Numbered from the stretch's first letter, positions 47,846 through 60,181 are shown. The stretch is 64,000 nucleotides of DNA from Mycolicibacterium aromaticivorans JS19b1 = JCM 16368 (GCF_000559085.1 NZ_JALN02000001.1:682001-746000), one strand, 5' to 3'. Program-made: numbers and translations. The notes: a model not told the origin generated them from the letters alone.

Positions 47846-48694
47846 ATGCCGGGCCGCCCATTCGTCGCGATGTTGGGCATCGCCATGTCCCTGGCGCTGG
47901 TCGCGCCGGCCGCGGCCGCGCCCACCCCGCAGCCGGCCGGCGCGGTGACCGCTCCCCCCGACGGTCCGGCGCGAGCCTGGCTGGTCGCCGATCTCGACAC
48001 CGGCCAGATCCTGGGCAGCCGCGAACCCTACAGCGCGCACGCGCCGGCGAGCACCATCAAGCCGCTGCTGGCGATGGTCGTGCTCGATCAGTTGGCGCCC
48101 AATGCCGCGATCCGGGCGACGGCGGCCAACACCCAAGTCGAATGCTCGTGCGTCGGGCTGGTGCCCGGCCAGATGTACACCGCGCGCCAACTGCTCGACG
48201 GGCTGCTGCTGGTGTCGGGCAACGACGCCGCCAATCTGCTCGCCGACATGCTCGGCGGACAGCTTGCGGCAGTGCAGAAAATGAATGCGAAGGCCTATCA
48301 ACTGGGCGCCCGCAGCACGCGGGCCGGATCGCCGTCCGGATTGGACGGGCCCGGGTGGGAGTCGGTGACCACACCGCACGATTTGGCGCTGATCTACCGG
48401 GAAGCGTTGCGCTATCCCCTGTTTGTGCAGATCGTTCACCAGACCTCGGCGCAATTCCCGGACCGGTCCGGGTACCGGGAGATCAAGAACCAGGATCGCC
48501 TGCTGCGCAGCTACGCCGGCTTCATCGGGGGCAAGAGCGGCTACACCGACCTGGCTCGCGAAACCTACGTCGGTATGGCGCAGCGAGGCGGGCACCGGCT
48601 GATCGTGGTGGAGATGTACGGCGACGACGATCTGTGGAATCAGGCCGCCCAACTGCTCGACTGGGGCTTCAGTCACTACCCCGGCGTGAGCTAG
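47846..48694 (+). CDS. D-alanyl-D-alanine carboxypeptidase (DacB-type), second copy
   Basis: A 282-aa paralogue of the gene at 46121-46996. A signal peptide (about residues 1-25, ending APAAAA) is followed by S69-T-I-K72, the SGNDAAN motif and GGKSGYTD, where Thr of the KTG triad is replaced by Ser as in several class C enzymes. The protein lacks an obvious C-terminal membrane anchor. The last bases overlap the stop of the convergent amidohydrolase gene. About 210 bp upstream, after the inverted MPT63-like gene, contain no gene. Confidence 0.93.
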   Translation: MPGRPFVAMLGIAMSLALVAPAAAAPTPQPAGAVTAPPDGPARAWLVADLDTGQILGSREPYSAHAPASTIKPLLAMVVLDQLAPNAAIRATAANTQVECSCVGLVPGQMYTARQLLDGLLLVSGNDAANLLADMLGGQLAAVQKMNAKAYQLGARSTRAGSPSGLDGPGWESVTTPHDLALIYREALRYPLFVQIVHQTSAQFPDRSGYREIKNQDRLLRSYAGFIGGKSGYTDLARETYVGMAQRGGHRLIVVEMYGDDDLWNQAAQLLDWGFSHYPGVS

Positions 48695-49761
48695 TACACC
48701 CGGCCGCGCAGGATCACCCGGTCGGGGTTCGACAGGATGTCGGCGCTGCCGCGCGGATCATCGGTGTAGCACACCAGGTCCGCCGGCGCGCCGTCGTCGA
48801 GAACCGGCCTGCCCAACCACCGGCGCGCGTCCCAGCACGCCGCGCCGAGTGCGTCGGTCGGGTTCATCCCGATGCGGGTGAGGGCTTCGACCTCGTCGGC
48901 GATCCGGCCGTGGACGATCGTGCTGCCTGCATCGCTGCCCGCGTAGATCGGCACGCCGGCTTCTCTGGCTGCGGCCACCCTCGGGTAGCAGCTGGCGTAG
49001 AGATCGCGCATGTGGGCGGCGTAGTTCGGGTATTTGCTTGCGGCGTCGGCGAATCCGGGGAAGTTCTCGATGTTGATCAACGTGGGCACCAGCGCGGTGC
49101 CATGCTCGACCATCATCGCGATGGTGTCATCGGTCAACCCGGTGCCGTGCTCGATGCAGTCGATACCCGCACCGATCAGTCCGGGCAGCGCGTCCTCGCT
49201 GAACACATGCGCCGTGACCCGCGCACCCTCGTCATGGACGGCGGCGATCGCCGCGCGCAGCACGTCGTCGGACCACAGCGGCGCCAGGTCCCCCACCGAG
49301 CGGTCGATCCAGTCGCCGACCAGCTTGACCCATCCGTCGCCGGCACGGGCCTGGGCCGCCAGCGCCTCTGGCAGCTGCCACTCGTCCTCGAGTTCGATGG
49401 CGAAGCCGCGGGAATATCGCTTGGGGCGGGCCAGATGTCGCCCGGCCCGGATGATCCGTGGCAGGTCGTGGTGATCGTCGAGGCTGCGGGTGTCGGTCGG
49501 AGATCCGCAGTCGCGCAACAACAGCGCGCCGACCTCGCGTTCACGCTCGGCTTGGGCGACAGCCTCGTCCAGCGGAATCTCGCCGTGCTCCCCCAGCCCG
49601 ACGTGGCAGTGCGCGTCCACCAGACCGGGCAGGATCCAGCCACCGTCAAAAACGGTCTCCGCATCGGCGACCTGCTCGGCGCGCAAGACACCGTCGACGA
49701 TCCACCACTCCACCAGCTCGCCGTCGGGCAGACCCCGGCCCCGAACGTGGAGAGCCGGCAC
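48691..49761 (-). CDS. Metal-dependent amidohydrolase family protein
   Basis: A 356-aa member of the amidohydrolase superfamily (imidazolonepropionase/prolidase-like group). The first metal motif HxH is in VDAHCHVGLGEHG. A Lys in GWVKLVGDW, the AHVFSEDALPG and EHGTGLTDDT His residues and the YAGSDAGSTIVHG Asp complete a plausible metal site. The substrate is unknown. The GTG start overlaps the ffh stop by one base (TAGTG), so it is coupled to ffh. As I recall, Rv2915c is the homologue. Confidence 0.88.
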   Translation of the reverse strand: MPALHVRGRGLPDGELVEWWIVDGVLRAEQVADAETVFDGGWILPGLVDAHCHVGLGEHGEIPLDEAVAQAEREREVGALLLRDCGSPTDTRSLDDHHDLPRIIRAGRHLARPKRYSRGFAIELEDEWQLPEALAAQARAGDGWVKLVGDWIDRSVGDLAPLWSDDVLRAAIAAVHDEGARVTAHVFSEDALPGLIGAGIDCIEHGTGLTDDTIAMMVEHGTALVPTLINIENFPGFADAASKYPNYAAHMRDLYASCYPRVAAAREAGVPIYAGSDAGSTIVHGRIADEVEALTRIGMNPTDALGAACWDARRWLGRPVLDDGAPADLVCYTDDPRGSADILSNPDRVILRGRVY

Positions 49762-51326
49762 TAGTTCTTGCCCGGGAACTTCAATTTGGACAGGTCGAAA
49801 TCGGCCAAGCCGGGCGGCAACTCGTTGAGGCCCTCAGGCATTCCGGACAGATCCGGGAAGCCGCCGGGCATGGCGCCGGCGAGCAATGGGTTGGCCTTCG
49901 GCGGCGTCGGGCCCCTGCCGCCCTTCTTCTTGCCCGCCTGCTTGTTCTTGCCCTTGGCCGATTTCTTCGATGACCGCCGGCCGAACGGCATGCCCATCGC
50001 ACCGGCCATCTGCGACATCATCTTTCGCGCCTCGAAGAAGCGGTCGACGAGCTGGTTGACCTCGGAGACGTTGACACCGGAGCCGTTGGCGATGCGCAGC
50101 CGCCGCGAGGCGTTGATGATCTTGGGGTCGGCCCGCTCCTGCGGGGTCATGCCCCGGATGATCGCCTGCAGCCGGTCGAGCTGCTTGTCATCGACGGTGG
50201 CCAGCGCGTCCTTCATCTGGCCCGCGCCGGGCAACATGCCCAGCAGGTTGCCGATCGGCCCCATCTTGCGGATCATCAGCATCTGCTCGAGGAAGTCCTC
50301 CAGCGTGAGCTCGCCCGAGCCGATCTTGGCGGCGGCTTCCTCGGCCTTCTGCTGATCGAAGACCTGCTCGGCCTGCTCGATCAGGCTGAGCACGTCGCCC
50401 ATGCCGAGGATCCGGCTGGCCATCCGGTCGGGATGGAAGACGTCGAAGTCCTCGAGCTTCTCACCGGTCGACGCAAACAGGATCGGCACGCCGGTCACCT
50501 CGCGGACCGACAGGGCTGCACCACCGCGGGCGTCGCCGTCGAGCTTGGTCAGCACGACGCCGGTGAACCCGACACCGGACCCGAACGCCTCCGCGGTGGC
50601 CACCGCGTCCTGACCGATCATCGCGTCGAGGACGAACAGCGTCTCGTCGGGGTGCACGGCGTCGCGGATGGCGGCGGCCTGTTCCATCAGCACCTCGTCG
50701 ATGCCCAACCGGCCCGCGGTGTCGACGACCACGACATCGAAGTGCTTGCTCTGTGCCTCTGCCAGGCCGGCGGCGGCGACGGCGACCGGATCACCGGGGC
50801 CGGCGCCCTCGGTGTCCGCGGCATCGGGCGCGGTGCCCGGATGGGGGGCGAAGACGTTGACGCCGGCCCGCTCGCCGACGATTTTGAGCTGGTTGACCGC
50901 GCCGGGGCGCTGCAGATCGCACGCCACCAGCAGCGGGGTGTGGCCCTGGCCCTTGAGCCACTTGGCCAGCTTGCCGGCGAGCGTCGTCTTACCGGCGCCT
51001 TGCAGGCCGGCCAGCATGATGACGGTCGGCGGGTTCTTGGCGAAGGCCAGTTGACGGGTCTCCCCGCCGAGGATGCCGATCAGCTCCTCATTGACGATCT
51101 TGACGACCTGCTGGGCGGGGTTGAGCGCACCGGATACCTCGGCGCCGCGCGCGCGCTCCTTGATGCGGTTGACGAAGGCACGCACGACCGGCAGGGAGAC
51201 GTCGGCCTCGAGCAGCGCCAGCCTGATCTCGCGTGTTGTGGCGTCGATGTCGGCGTCGGTCAGCCGACCTTTGCCGCGCAGGCCCGAGAGCGCACCGGTC
51301 AACCGGTCGGACAGGGATTCAAACAC
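49761..51326 (-). CDS. ffh: Signal recognition particle protein Ffh
   Basis: A 521-aa SRP GTPase that targets nascent membrane proteins. The N domain is followed by the G domain with GLQGAGKTTLAGKLA, the DTAGRLG motif and VLTKLDGDARGG. The Met-rich M domain (about 320-440) ends with MAGAMGMPFG. A basic, low-complexity C-terminus (KKSAKGKNKQAGKKKGGRG, then Pro/Gly-rich) is typical of actinobacteria. The start is GTG. It works with the FtsY receptor at 55880-57250. Confidence 0.97.
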   Translation of the reverse strand: MFESLSDRLTGALSGLRGKGRLTDADIDATTREIRLALLEADVSLPVVRAFVNRIKERARGAEVSGALNPAQQVVKIVNEELIGILGGETRQLAFAKNPPTVIMLAGLQGAGKTTLAGKLAKWLKGQGHTPLLVACDLQRPGAVNQLKIVGERAGVNVFAPHPGTAPDAADTEGAGPGDPVAVAAAGLAEAQSKHFDVVVVDTAGRLGIDEVLMEQAAAIRDAVHPDETLFVLDAMIGQDAVATAEAFGSGVGFTGVVLTKLDGDARGGAALSVREVTGVPILFASTGEKLEDFDVFHPDRMASRILGMGDVLSLIEQAEQVFDQQKAEEAAAKIGSGELTLEDFLEQMLMIRKMGPIGNLLGMLPGAGQMKDALATVDDKQLDRLQAIIRGMTPQERADPKIINASRRLRIANGSGVNVSEVNQLVDRFFEARKMMSQMAGAMGMPFGRRSSKKSAKGKNKQAGKKKGGRGPTPPKANPLLAGAMPGGFPDLSGMPEGLNELPPGLADFDLSKLKFPGKN

Positions 51327-51421
51327 GCAGTAAGCCTAGCTGGCGACGTCGGGCGCCGAGATCGACGCCATGGTCGCGCCCCCTTCGCCAACCACGACCG
51401 TGGTGTCGGTTTCGCGTCGGG

Positions 51422-53905
51422 CTAACCGGCTTCCTCGGCCGGCTTCGCCGGCGGCGGAGTCGGAAGCACCGCGTAGAGGTCGCTCTCCAGCTTCGTGCGG
51501 GTCTCGTCGAGCGATACCGACGTCGGGACCGTGATTCCGAACGCGTCGACCACCGACGAGCCCAGCGTGGTGATCTTGGCCCAGGCGATGTCCGCGCCGG
51601 TTCGCTCCAACACGCCGGTGAGCGTCGCGAGCAGCCCGGTGCGGTCGGTGGTGCGGATCTCGACGATCAGCTGACCCTCACTGCTGCCGTCGTGCCACAG
51701 GATGCGCGGCGGGGCCGGCACGGCGTTGATCGGCACGGCCGGCTTGTGCTCCCCCACCCTGCCGGTGCCGTGCTGCGCGGCGTCGGCGTCGCGCTTCTCC
51801 AGAGCCGACATCACATCGAGCTCGCCGCTGAGCGCGAGGATGAACTGCTGGCGGAGAAGCTCGGCGGCAGGCGGGGCACCGAAGCGCGGTGACACCACGA
51901 AAGTGTTGATCGCCGCACCGCCGGTGCTGTTCACCGACGCCGAATGCACCCGCAGTGAGTTGAGCGCCAGCACCCCGGCCGCCTTCGACAACAAGCCGCG
52001 CCGGTCCGGTGCGATCATCGTGACGTTGAAGGTGTGCACGCTGTCCCCCGGCGTCATCTCGACGTGCACGCCGCCGTCAGCCGCCAGTGAAAGATGTTGA
52101 GGATCAATCGGATCCGCATGCGGCTGCGGCTCGCCGGCCAACATCAACCGGCAACGCCGGACCAGGTCGCCGATCAGCGAAGCTTTCCAGTCCCCCCACA
52201 CCCCGGGCCCGGTCGCCAGCGAATCCGCCTCGGCCAGCGCATCGAGCAACTCGAGCAGCACCGGGTCGCCACCGAGTGCGTCGATGACACCGGAGATGGT
52301 CTTGGGATCTTGCAGGTCCCGCCGCGTCGCGACGTCGGGCAGCAGCAGGTGGTAGCGCACGATCGCCGACAGCACGTCGATATCGGACGGCCAAAGGCCC
52401 AGCCGGGTTCCGACCTGCACGGCCAGCTCGGCACCGATCACACTGTGGTCCCCGCCGCGGCCCTTGCCGATGTCGTGCAGCAGTGCGCCCAGCACCAGCA
52501 GGTCGGGACGGGACACCCGGGTGGTTAATGTGCTTGCCTGCGAGACCGTCTCGACGAGATGGCGATCGACTGTCCAGATGTGGACGACGTCGCGTGGCGG
52601 CAGGTCGCGCACCGCTCCCCACTCGGGGAACAACCGTCCCCACAATCCGGTGCGGTCGAGGGCCTCGATGGTGGCCACCGTCGTCGGGCCTGCGGCCAGC
52701 AGCACCAGCAGGTCCTTGAGCGCATCGCGCGGCCAGGGCGTGCGCAGCTCGGGAGCCGACGCGGCCAGCCTGTTCAGCGTCGACGCCGACATCGGCAGTC
52801 CCGTGTTGGCCGACGCGGCCGCCACCCGCAGGATCAGACCCGGATCGCGTTCGGGGCGGGCGTCACGAGCCAGGATCACCTCGCCGGCGAATTCCACCAC
52901 CCCTTCGTCCAGCGGGCGGCGGGTCGGTCGGCGCAGCACCGAAAGTCCGCGTTTGGGAAGGGCATTGGCCGCCGTGCGTAGGCCGGCATCGACGTAGTAG
53001 CTGATCGTGCGTGCCGCATCGGAGAGCACCCGGGCCAGATCGAAGCGGTCACCGATGCGCAGCGCGGCGCCGATCTCGTCGGCGAACTGTGCCAGCAGTT
53101 GGTCACGGCCGCGCTTGGACGACCGGTGTAGTTCGGTGCGCACGTTGAGCAGCGCGAGGTGCGCGTCGCCGAGTGAGCCGGTCGGCGACACCAGCGAGTG
53201 GCTCGGGTACACGTCCGCCAGTTGGGCGATCGCCAACGCATTCAGCAGCTGAACGTCGCGCAGCCCGCCCCGACCGCATTTGAGGTCCGGTTCCGCGCGG
53301 TGCGCAATCTGCCCGCTGCGCTGCCAGCGCGCCTGGGTGAGCTCGACGAGTTCCTCGAAACGGGTACCGATTCCGGTCCGCCATTGCCGTCGCGCCCCGC
53401 CGATCAACAGCTGGGACAGTTCGGCATCTCCGGCGATGTGTCGCGCCTCCAGCATCGCGAGCCCGGCCGAGATGTCTTCGTTGGCCACCGTGAGCGCCTC
53501 GGGCACCGTGCGGACACTATGGTCCAGTCGAATGTTGGCGTCCCACAGGGGGTACCACAGCAACTCGGCCACCTGGGTGACGATCTCGGTGGGCATGTTG
53601 TCGTGCAGCAGCATCAGGTCGAGGTCGGAGTACGGCACGAACTCGCGGCGGCCCAATCCGCCGGTGGCCACGATGGCGAACCCGCTGGTGGCCGTGATAC
53701 CGATCTCGGTAGCCTTGGTGGTCAGCCAGAATTCGTGGAGATCCAGCAGCGCGTCGCGCAGTGCCGCCGAATCCAGGTGGCGCTGACCGCCTTCCAGCAG
53801 TTGCTTGTTCGCGGCGGCCAGATCTTTCGCGGGTTTCGACGAACCCGCCGCCGGTGCCTCCCATCGGGAGGCGCCGGCGGCGGAATCTTTTGATTGCTTT
53901 GTCAT
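51422..53905 (-). CDS. glnD: PII uridylyltransferase/uridylyl-removing enzyme
   Basis: An 827-aa GlnD, which modifies PII according to nitrogen status. The N-terminal nucleotidyltransferase motif is [19 protein letters not shown], the HD phosphohydrolase domain has [14 protein letters not shown] (about 485-500), and two C-terminal ACT domains sense glutamine. In mycobacteria GlnD may adenylylate rather than uridylylate GlnK-type PII; this cannot be told here. It lies 73 bp after glnB in the amt-glnB-glnD run, and 95 bp before ffh. Confidence 0.96.
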   Translation of the reverse strand: MTKQSKDSAAGASRWEAPAAGSSKPAKDLAAANKQLLEGGQRHLDSAALRDALLDLHEFWLTTKATEIGITATSGFAIVATGGLGRREFVPYSDLDLMLLHDNMPTEIVTQVAELLWYPLWDANIRLDHSVRTVPEALTVANEDISAGLAMLEARHIAGDAELSQLLIGGARRQWRTGIGTRFEELVELTQARWQRSGQIAHRAEPDLKCGRGGLRDVQLLNALAIAQLADVYPSHSLVSPTGSLGDAHLALLNVRTELHRSSKRGRDQLLAQFADEIGAALRIGDRFDLARVLSDAARTISYYVDAGLRTAANALPKRGLSVLRRPTRRPLDEGVVEFAGEVILARDARPERDPGLILRVAAASANTGLPMSASTLNRLAASAPELRTPWPRDALKDLLVLLAAGPTTVATIEALDRTGLWGRLFPEWGAVRDLPPRDVVHIWTVDRHLVETVSQASTLTTRVSRPDLLVLGALLHDIGKGRGGDHSVIGAELAVQVGTRLGLWPSDIDVLSAIVRYHLLLPDVATRRDLQDPKTISGVIDALGGDPVLLELLDALAEADSLATGPGVWGDWKASLIGDLVRRCRLMLAGEPQPHADPIDPQHLSLAADGGVHVEMTPGDSVHTFNVTMIAPDRRGLLSKAAGVLALNSLRVHSASVNSTGGAAINTFVVSPRFGAPPAAELLRQQFILALSGELDVMSALEKRDADAAQHGTGRVGEHKPAVPINAVPAPPRILWHDGSSEGQLIVEIRTTDRTGLLATLTGVLERTGADIAWAKITTLGSSVVDAFGITVPTSVSLDETRTKLESDLYAVLPTPPPAKPAEEAG

Positions 53906-53978
53906 CTCAGTCCTCCAACGGCCGACGCTCGACTAACGCTCATTCGGTGCGGCCGCGAAGAACCTCACAACGTCTGCG

Positions 53979-55702
<1,724 letters not shown>

Positions 55703-55772
55703 TCGCAGTTTCTCCTTCACCCATGCCACGGTTAGGCACCGTTGACCTAGGCCAAGACAATGCGCAGTGGTT

Positions 55773-55842
55773 GTTTCAGCGGAGACGCCTAGGTGTTTCG
55801 CGGATGTGAACGGATCGGCAGTCTGCGTTTCGCGGGTGTTAC
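55773..55842 (-). promoter_or_regulatory. Predicted GlnR boxes upstream of amt
   Basis: On the minus strand the order TTCAC-N6-GAAAC-N6-GCGTC-N6-GAAAC spans 55810 to 55773, matching the actinobacterial GlnR layout gTnAC-N6-GaAAc repeated, with 11-bp periodicity (one half-site degenerate). An extra perfect GTAAC-N6-GAAAC lies further upstream at 55842-55827. The sites are about 70-140 bp before the amt start, suiting GlnR activation under nitrogen limitation. Confidence 0.75.
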
Positions 55843-55879
55843 ATCCCGCAATTCGCGCCGCTCAGAACGATTTCCGGGG

Positions 55880-57250
55880 CTATCCGAGCAGCGCGTCGAC
55901 GAACGCGGCCGGCTCGAACGGTGCGAGATCGTCGGGGCCTTCGCCCAATCCGACAAGCTTCACCGGCACACCGAGTTCCTGTTGAACGCGGAAGACGATG
56001 CCGCCCTTGGCGGTGCCGTCGAGTTTGGTGAGTACCAGCCCGGTGATGTCGACGACCTCGGCGAAGACCCGGGCCTGCGCCAGACCGTTCTGGCCGATCG
56101 TCGCGTCGAGCACCAGCAGCACCTCGTCGACCGCCGCACGTTTGCTCACCACCCGCTTGACCTTGCCGAGTTCGTCCATCAGGCCGGTTTTGGTGTGCAG
56201 TCGCCCGGCGGTGTCGATGACGACGACGTCGGCGCCGGCTTCGATTCCTTTGTCCACCGAATCGAATGCCACCGATGCCGGGTCGGCGCCCTCCGGGCCG
56301 CGGACGACGTCGGCACCGACCCGCGACGCCCAGCTCTGCAATTGGTCGGCGGCGGCCGCGCGGAACGTGTCGGCCGCGCCGAGGACCACCCGGCGCCCGT
56401 CGGCGACCAGGACGCGGGCCAGCTTGCCCACCGTGGTCGTCTTGCCTGTTCCGTTCACGCCGACGACCAACAGCACCGACGGCTTGTCGGCATGTGGCAG
56501 CGCCTTGATCGAGCGGTCCAGCGCCGGGTTGAGTTCGGCGATCAGCACGTCGCGCAGAACAGCGCGGGCGTCGGCCTCGGTGCGCACGGTGGTAGCGGCC
56601 AGCCGGCTGCGGAGCTGCTGGATCACCGAGCTGGTCACCACCGGTCCGAGGTCGGCGATCAGCAGGGTGTCCTCGACCTCTTCCCAGGACTCCTCGTCGA
56701 GATCGCCGCCGCCGAGCAGACCGAGCATGCTGCGCCCCAGCGCGTTCTGCGACTTGGCGAGTCGCCCGCGGAGACGCTCGAGGCGGCCTTCGGTAGGCGC
56801 AATGCCGCTGAGGTCAGGAGCGGACGGCGTGACCGCGGCCGGCACGGGAGCCTCGTCGACGGCAGGCTCTTCGACGACCGGCGCGGCAGCCGCGGGCGCT
56901 TCGGCCACCGGCGGTTCGGCCACCGGCGGTTCGGGCAGCCGCACATCCTCGATCGGCCGTTTGACGGAGTCTCGCGGCAGCGCCGCATCGTCACCGACCC
57001 CGGGCAGTCCGGTGGTGTCGATGGTCGGCGGCGCCGCGGGCGCTTTGGGGGGCGCTGTCGTTGCTGACGATTGTGTGAACGAAATGCCGCTCGACGCGCT
57101 GTAGCCGCCGGATCGGTCAATTGGTGTGGGACTCTCTGAGCTGCGGCGCAGACTGATTTGGCGCCGCCGATAGCGGACCAGACCGATGATGACTGCAGCG
57201 ACGACCAGGACGGCGATGACCGCGATAGCGATCCAGAGACCCTCTGACAC
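55880..57250 (-). CDS. ftsY: Signal recognition particle receptor FtsY
   Basis: A 456-aa SRP receptor. It has an N-terminal membrane helix (about 5-25), a basic stretch ([12 protein letters not shown]), a long acidic Pro/Ala-rich linker (about 50-150), and the NG GTPase domain with [15 protein letters not shown], the [18 protein letters not shown] motif and [12 protein letters not shown]. The membrane helix at the N-terminus is typical for high-GC actinobacteria. It normally sits next to smc, but here four unrelated genes separate the two. Confidence 0.96.
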   Translation of the reverse strand: MSEGLWIAIAVIAVLVVAAVIIGLVRYRRRQISLRRSSESPTPIDRSGGYSASSGISFTQSSATTAPPKAPAAPPTIDTTGLPGVGDDAALPRDSVKRPIEDVRLPEPPVAEPPVAEAPAAAAPVVEEPAVDEAPVPAAVTPSAPDLSGIAPTEGRLERLRGRLAKSQNALGRSMLGLLGGGDLDEESWEEVEDTLLIADLGPVVTSSVIQQLRSRLAATTVRTEADARAVLRDVLIAELNPALDRSIKALPHADKPSVLLVVGVNGTGKTTTVGKLARVLVADGRRVVLGAADTFRAAAADQLQSWASRVGADVVRGPEGADPASVAFDSVDKGIEAGADVVVIDTAGRLHTKTGLMDELGKVKRVVSKRAAVDEVLLVLDATIGQNGLAQARVFAEVVDITGLVLTKLDGTAKGGIVFRVQQELGVPVKLVGLGEGPDDLAPFEPAAFVDALLG

Positions 57251-57322
57251 CGTGCCATTGTTTCAGGGCGCGGGGATCGGCCGCGCCACCCCTGGGGTGT
57301 GGGGTATCTCGTGGTGATGGAA

Positions 57323-57426
57323 GACCCGGGAATGGGATCCGGCGGGCAGGAGCGCAGCGACCCGGGAATGGGATCCGGCGGGCAGGAGCGCAGCGACCCG
57401 GGCATGGGATCCGGCGGGCAGGAGCG
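57323..57426 (+). repeat. Three tandem 36-bp repeats upstream of fni
   Basis: A 36-bp unit starting GACCCGGGAATGGGATCC is repeated at 57323, 57359 and 57395, the last copy ending after 32 bp. Each unit holds an ATG and AGGAG. The units are in frame ([12 protein letters not shown]) with the downstream IPP isomerase gene, so they could be translated as an N-terminal extension. More likely they form an upstream leader repeat, of the same style as the 50-bp repeat before frr. Confidence 0.9.
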
Positions 57427-57439
57427 TGAACTGGGTGCC

Positions 57440-58444
57440 ATGGCGAGCCGCAAGCTCCGCCATATCGACGCATGCCTTCACGGGCCGGTGCAATACGAGA
57501 CGGTGACCACCGGCTTCGAGCGCTATCGCCTTCCCTACAACGCCCTGACCCAGACCAACCTCAGCACCGTCGACCTCAGCACCGGCTTCCTCGGCGCGCC
57601 GCTTCGCGCCCCGGTCCTGATCGGGGCCATGACAGGCGGGGCCGAGCTGTCCCGCACCATCAACCGCAATCTCGCCGAGGCCGCGCAGAAGCTCGGGATC
57701 GGCATGATGCTCGGTTCGCAACGCATCATGCTCGACGATGAGGTGGCGGCCGCCAGCTTCGACGTTCGTGACCTCGCACCCGACGTCCTGCTGGTCGGCA
57801 ACATCGGCCTGGCTCAACTCTCGGAATCCGCGATCCCCAAGATCGCCGCGGCAATGGACCGGATCGGCGCTGACGCGCTGGCCGTGCACACCAATCCGCT
57901 CCAGGAGGCGATGCAGGCCAACGGCGACACCGACTTCAGCGGGTCGCTGGACCGGTTGCGCAGGCTGGCCGGGGCGCTGCCCTACCCGATCCTGGTCAAG
58001 GAGGTCGGCCACGGTATCGGCGCCGCGGCCGCCGAGCGGCTGCGGGACCTGCCGATCGCCGCGGTCGACGTCGCGGGCGCCGGTGGTACGTCGTGGGCCC
58101 GGGTCGAACAGCTGGTGCGCTACGGCGAGGTGCGCTACCCGGCCGTCGCCGAATGGGGGGTGCCGACCGCACAGGCACTCACCGAAGTTCGGGCTACCTT
58201 GCCGGGCATGCCGCTGGTGGCCTCCGGGGGAATCCGCACCGGGGTCGATGCCGCCACGGCGCTGGCGCTGGGTGCCGATGTGGTGGCCCTGGCCCGTCCG
58301 CTGCTGGCCCCGGCGATCGAGTCCCCGGCCGCCGCGTTGGACGCGCTGCACGGCTTCATCGAAGAGCTGCGTGTCTGCCTGCACGGCTGCGGTGCGGATG
58401 ACCTGCCCGCGCTGAAACGCCTGGACCTCACGCGCCTCGGCTGA
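57440..58444 (+). CDS. fni: Type 2 isopentenyl-diphosphate delta-isomerase (FMN-dependent)
   Basis: A 334-aa Fni enzyme, interconverting IPP and DMAPP with FMN and NADPH. The N-terminal [10 protein letters not shown] is the usual RK..H motif. The FMN and substrate regions are in [63 protein letters not shown] and ASGGIRTG. The ATG at 57440 gives a normal N-terminus; in-frame starts within the 36-bp repeats would add about 40 repeat residues. Its 3' end overlaps the convergent STAS gene by 17 bp. It may feed carotenoid or other isoprenoid synthesis. Confidence 0.93.
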   Translation: MASRKLRHIDACLHGPVQYETVTTGFERYRLPYNALTQTNLSTVDLSTGFLGAPLRAPVLIGAMTGGAELSRTINRNLAEAAQKLGIGMMLGSQRIMLDDEVAAASFDVRDLAPDVLLVGNIGLAQLSESAIPKIAAAMDRIGADALAVHTNPLQEAMQANGDTDFSGSLDRLRRLAGALPYPILVKEVGHGIGAAAAERLRDLPIAAVDVAGAGGTSWARVEQLVRYGEVRYPAVAEWGVPTAQALTEVRATLPGMPLVASGGIRTGVDAATALALGADVVALARPLLAPAIESPAAALDALHGFIEELRVCLHGCGADDLPALKRLDLTRLG

Positions 58445-58784
58445 ATCGGTCGACCGCGATCTGCAAGGACGCGACGACGTCGAAGACCTCCGTCAGTCCG
58501 ATCAGCTTCAGCGGCCTGCTGGTGCCAGGCCCGTCGGCAACCACCGCGAATCCGATGTCCGGGGATGCCGCCTCGTAGGCGTCGACAAGCACCTGCATCC
58601 CGGCCGAGCCGAGGAAGGCCACATCGGTCAGGTCCACGATCAGGGCATCCGGGCGCTGCTCGAGTGTGCTGGTGACGAGTTGCTCGAGACGCGGCGCCGT
58701 CAGCAGATCGAGTGCCCCGGAAGCACTGACGACGGCGGTTCTTCCCAGCCAGTACTGGCGGGAATCGTAAACGTCCAAAGCCAC
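58428..58784 (-). CDS. STAS-domain anti-sigma factor antagonist
   Basis: A 118-aa single STAS domain protein of the SpoIIAA/RsbV type. The phosphorylation site is Ser60 in [13 protein letters not shown], preceded by the IVDLTDV strand. It would bind and block an anti-sigma kinase in the dephosphorylated state. The GTG start is divergent from the SpoIIE-type phosphatase gene, its likely activator, across about 146 bp. No kinase (RsbW-like) gene is visible in the window, so the partner must be encoded elsewhere. Its 3' end overlaps fni. Confidence 0.88.
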   Translation of the reverse strand: MALDVYDSRQYWLGRTAVVSASGALDLLTAPRLEQLVTSTLEQRPDALIVDLTDVAFLGSAGMQVLVDAYEAASPDIGFAVVADGPGTSRPLKLIGLTEVFDVVASLQIAVDRFSRGA

Positions 58785-58930
58785 CCTTCGACGATCGGTG
58801 CCCGGCCGGCGGGCGACAACTATCGGAAGGCTGCTGCTTGAACCTCGGCGAACAGATTAGCTCACGCCGCCGGCTCGCTCTAACGGCCAGGCCTGGCCCT
58901 GCGACGACGATCCCCGCTAGCGTGGAGGCA

Positions 58931-60181
58931 ATGGCAAACCAGTTCGCGCCCGATGTCGCGCACCGCGACGTCGAGACCGCGATGAACGGCTCGCTGAATC
59001 TTCGGCGCACTGTCCTGAACCTGCTGAGTGCGGTCCAGCCGCGCCTGGCGGACTGGGCGGTACTGGCCATGCCGGATCACCGGACGGGTGGACTGACCGT
59101 CTACGGCGGGGCCAATGTCGGATTCTCCGATGTCATCGCCCGGTCGTCGCCGTCCGAGCGCGGCCTGGATCAGGTGCTGCGCACCGGCCAGCGACTTCAT
59201 GGCCACGTCGGTCAGGACATGTCCCTCGCCGAGATCGGCACCCGCCTGCGGCATCGGGCCCTGGCCGAGGAACTCGCCGCATTGCGCCCAGCTGACGTGC
59301 TGACCCTGCCGCTGACCGCCCGGGGCACGACGTTGGGCGTGTTCGTTCTGGCTCGTACGGCGGGGCGGCTGTTCGACGAGGACACCATCGAGGAGGCCGA
59401 GCGGGTGGGCGCGACCGCGGCTGTGGCGCTGGATTCGGCTCGGCTCTACGAGGAGCGCGGACAACTGGCCGCGGCGTTGCAGCGCAGCCTCCGGCCGCCG
59501 AAACTTCCTCAGGCCACTGGATTTTCGGTCGCGGCGCGGTATCGGCCTGCTGTGGAGCATCTCGAGATCGGCGGTGATTTCTACGATGTCGTCGGTAGCG
59601 GCGACGACGTGGTGCTCACGTTGGGCGATGTGTGCGGAAAAGGGGTCGATTCCGCCGCGCTCACGCTGCAGGCCCGCCAAACCATCCGCACCTCCGCGCA
59701 TTTCGACCGCAGCCCCGATCGGGTTCTCGACACGCTGAACACGGTGCTGTGCGAACAGGCGGTCGGACGGTTCGTGACCACGCTGTGCGCGCGGGTGCGT
59801 GGCAGGCCTGACGGTGATTGGGCAGAAGCGCACGTCGCCGCGGCCGGACACCCCGGCCCGATCGTGGTTCGGGCCACCGGCGATATCGAACAGATCGAGG
59901 TCTCCGGGATCGCCGCCGGAGTGAAGCTCGGAGTGAACTATCGCACTGCCGCAGTGCGATTGGAGCGCGGCGACACCATGCTGATGTTCACTGACGGCGT
60001 CGAGGAGGCCCGCCGCGACGAGCGTCTGTATGGCGTGCATCGGTTGCTGGAATTGCTGCCCGCCTACGCCGGCGCCGGCGGAGAGGTGATCTGCGAGGCG
60101 GTCGAACGCGACGTCCTGGAGTATTTGGACGGTGATCCGCACGACGACATGGCATTGCTGGCGGTCACGTGCGGGAGCTGA
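58931..60181 (+). CDS. GAF domain-containing PP2C/SpoIIE-type serine phosphatase
   Basis: A 416-aa phosphatase. An N-terminal GAF sensor domain (about residues 20-170) is followed by a SpoIIE/RsbU-type catalytic domain (about 180-415). Metal-binding acidic residues are in IGGDFYDVV, LGDVCGKGVDS, MFTDGVEEARRDE and DPHDDMALL, so it should be active. Such enzymes dephosphorylate STAS antagonists. The ATG at 58931 follows GGAGG closely, and a leaderless start is possible. Its last 13 bp overlap the start of the B12-binding gene, so the two are coupled. Confidence 0.9.
   Translation: MANQFAPDVAHRDVETAMNGSLNLRRTVLNLLSAVQPRLADWAVLAMPDHRTGGLTVYGGANVGFSDVIARSSPSERGLDQVLRTGQRLHGHVGQDMSLAEIGTRLRHRALAEELAALRPADVLTLPLTARGTTLGVFVLARTAGRLFDEDTIEEAERVGATAAVALDSARLYEERGQLAAALQRSLRPPKLPQATGFSVAARYRPAVEHLEIGGDFYDVVGSGDDVVLTLGDVCGKGVDSAALTLQARQTIRTSAHFDRSPDRVLDTLNTVLCEQAVGRFVTTLCARVRGRPDGDWAEAHVAAAGHPGPIVVRATGDIEQIEVSGIAAGVKLGVNYRTAAVRLERGDTMLMFTDGVEEARRDERLYGVHRLLELLPAYAGAGGEVICEAVERDVLEYLDGDPHDDMALLAVTCGS

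Noticed and set aside
57317-57439. Longer Fni starting within the 36-bp repeats
   Set aside because: The repeats have no counterpart in the enzyme family, and the usual N-terminus begins with the ATG at 57440, although translation from the repeats cannot be excluded.
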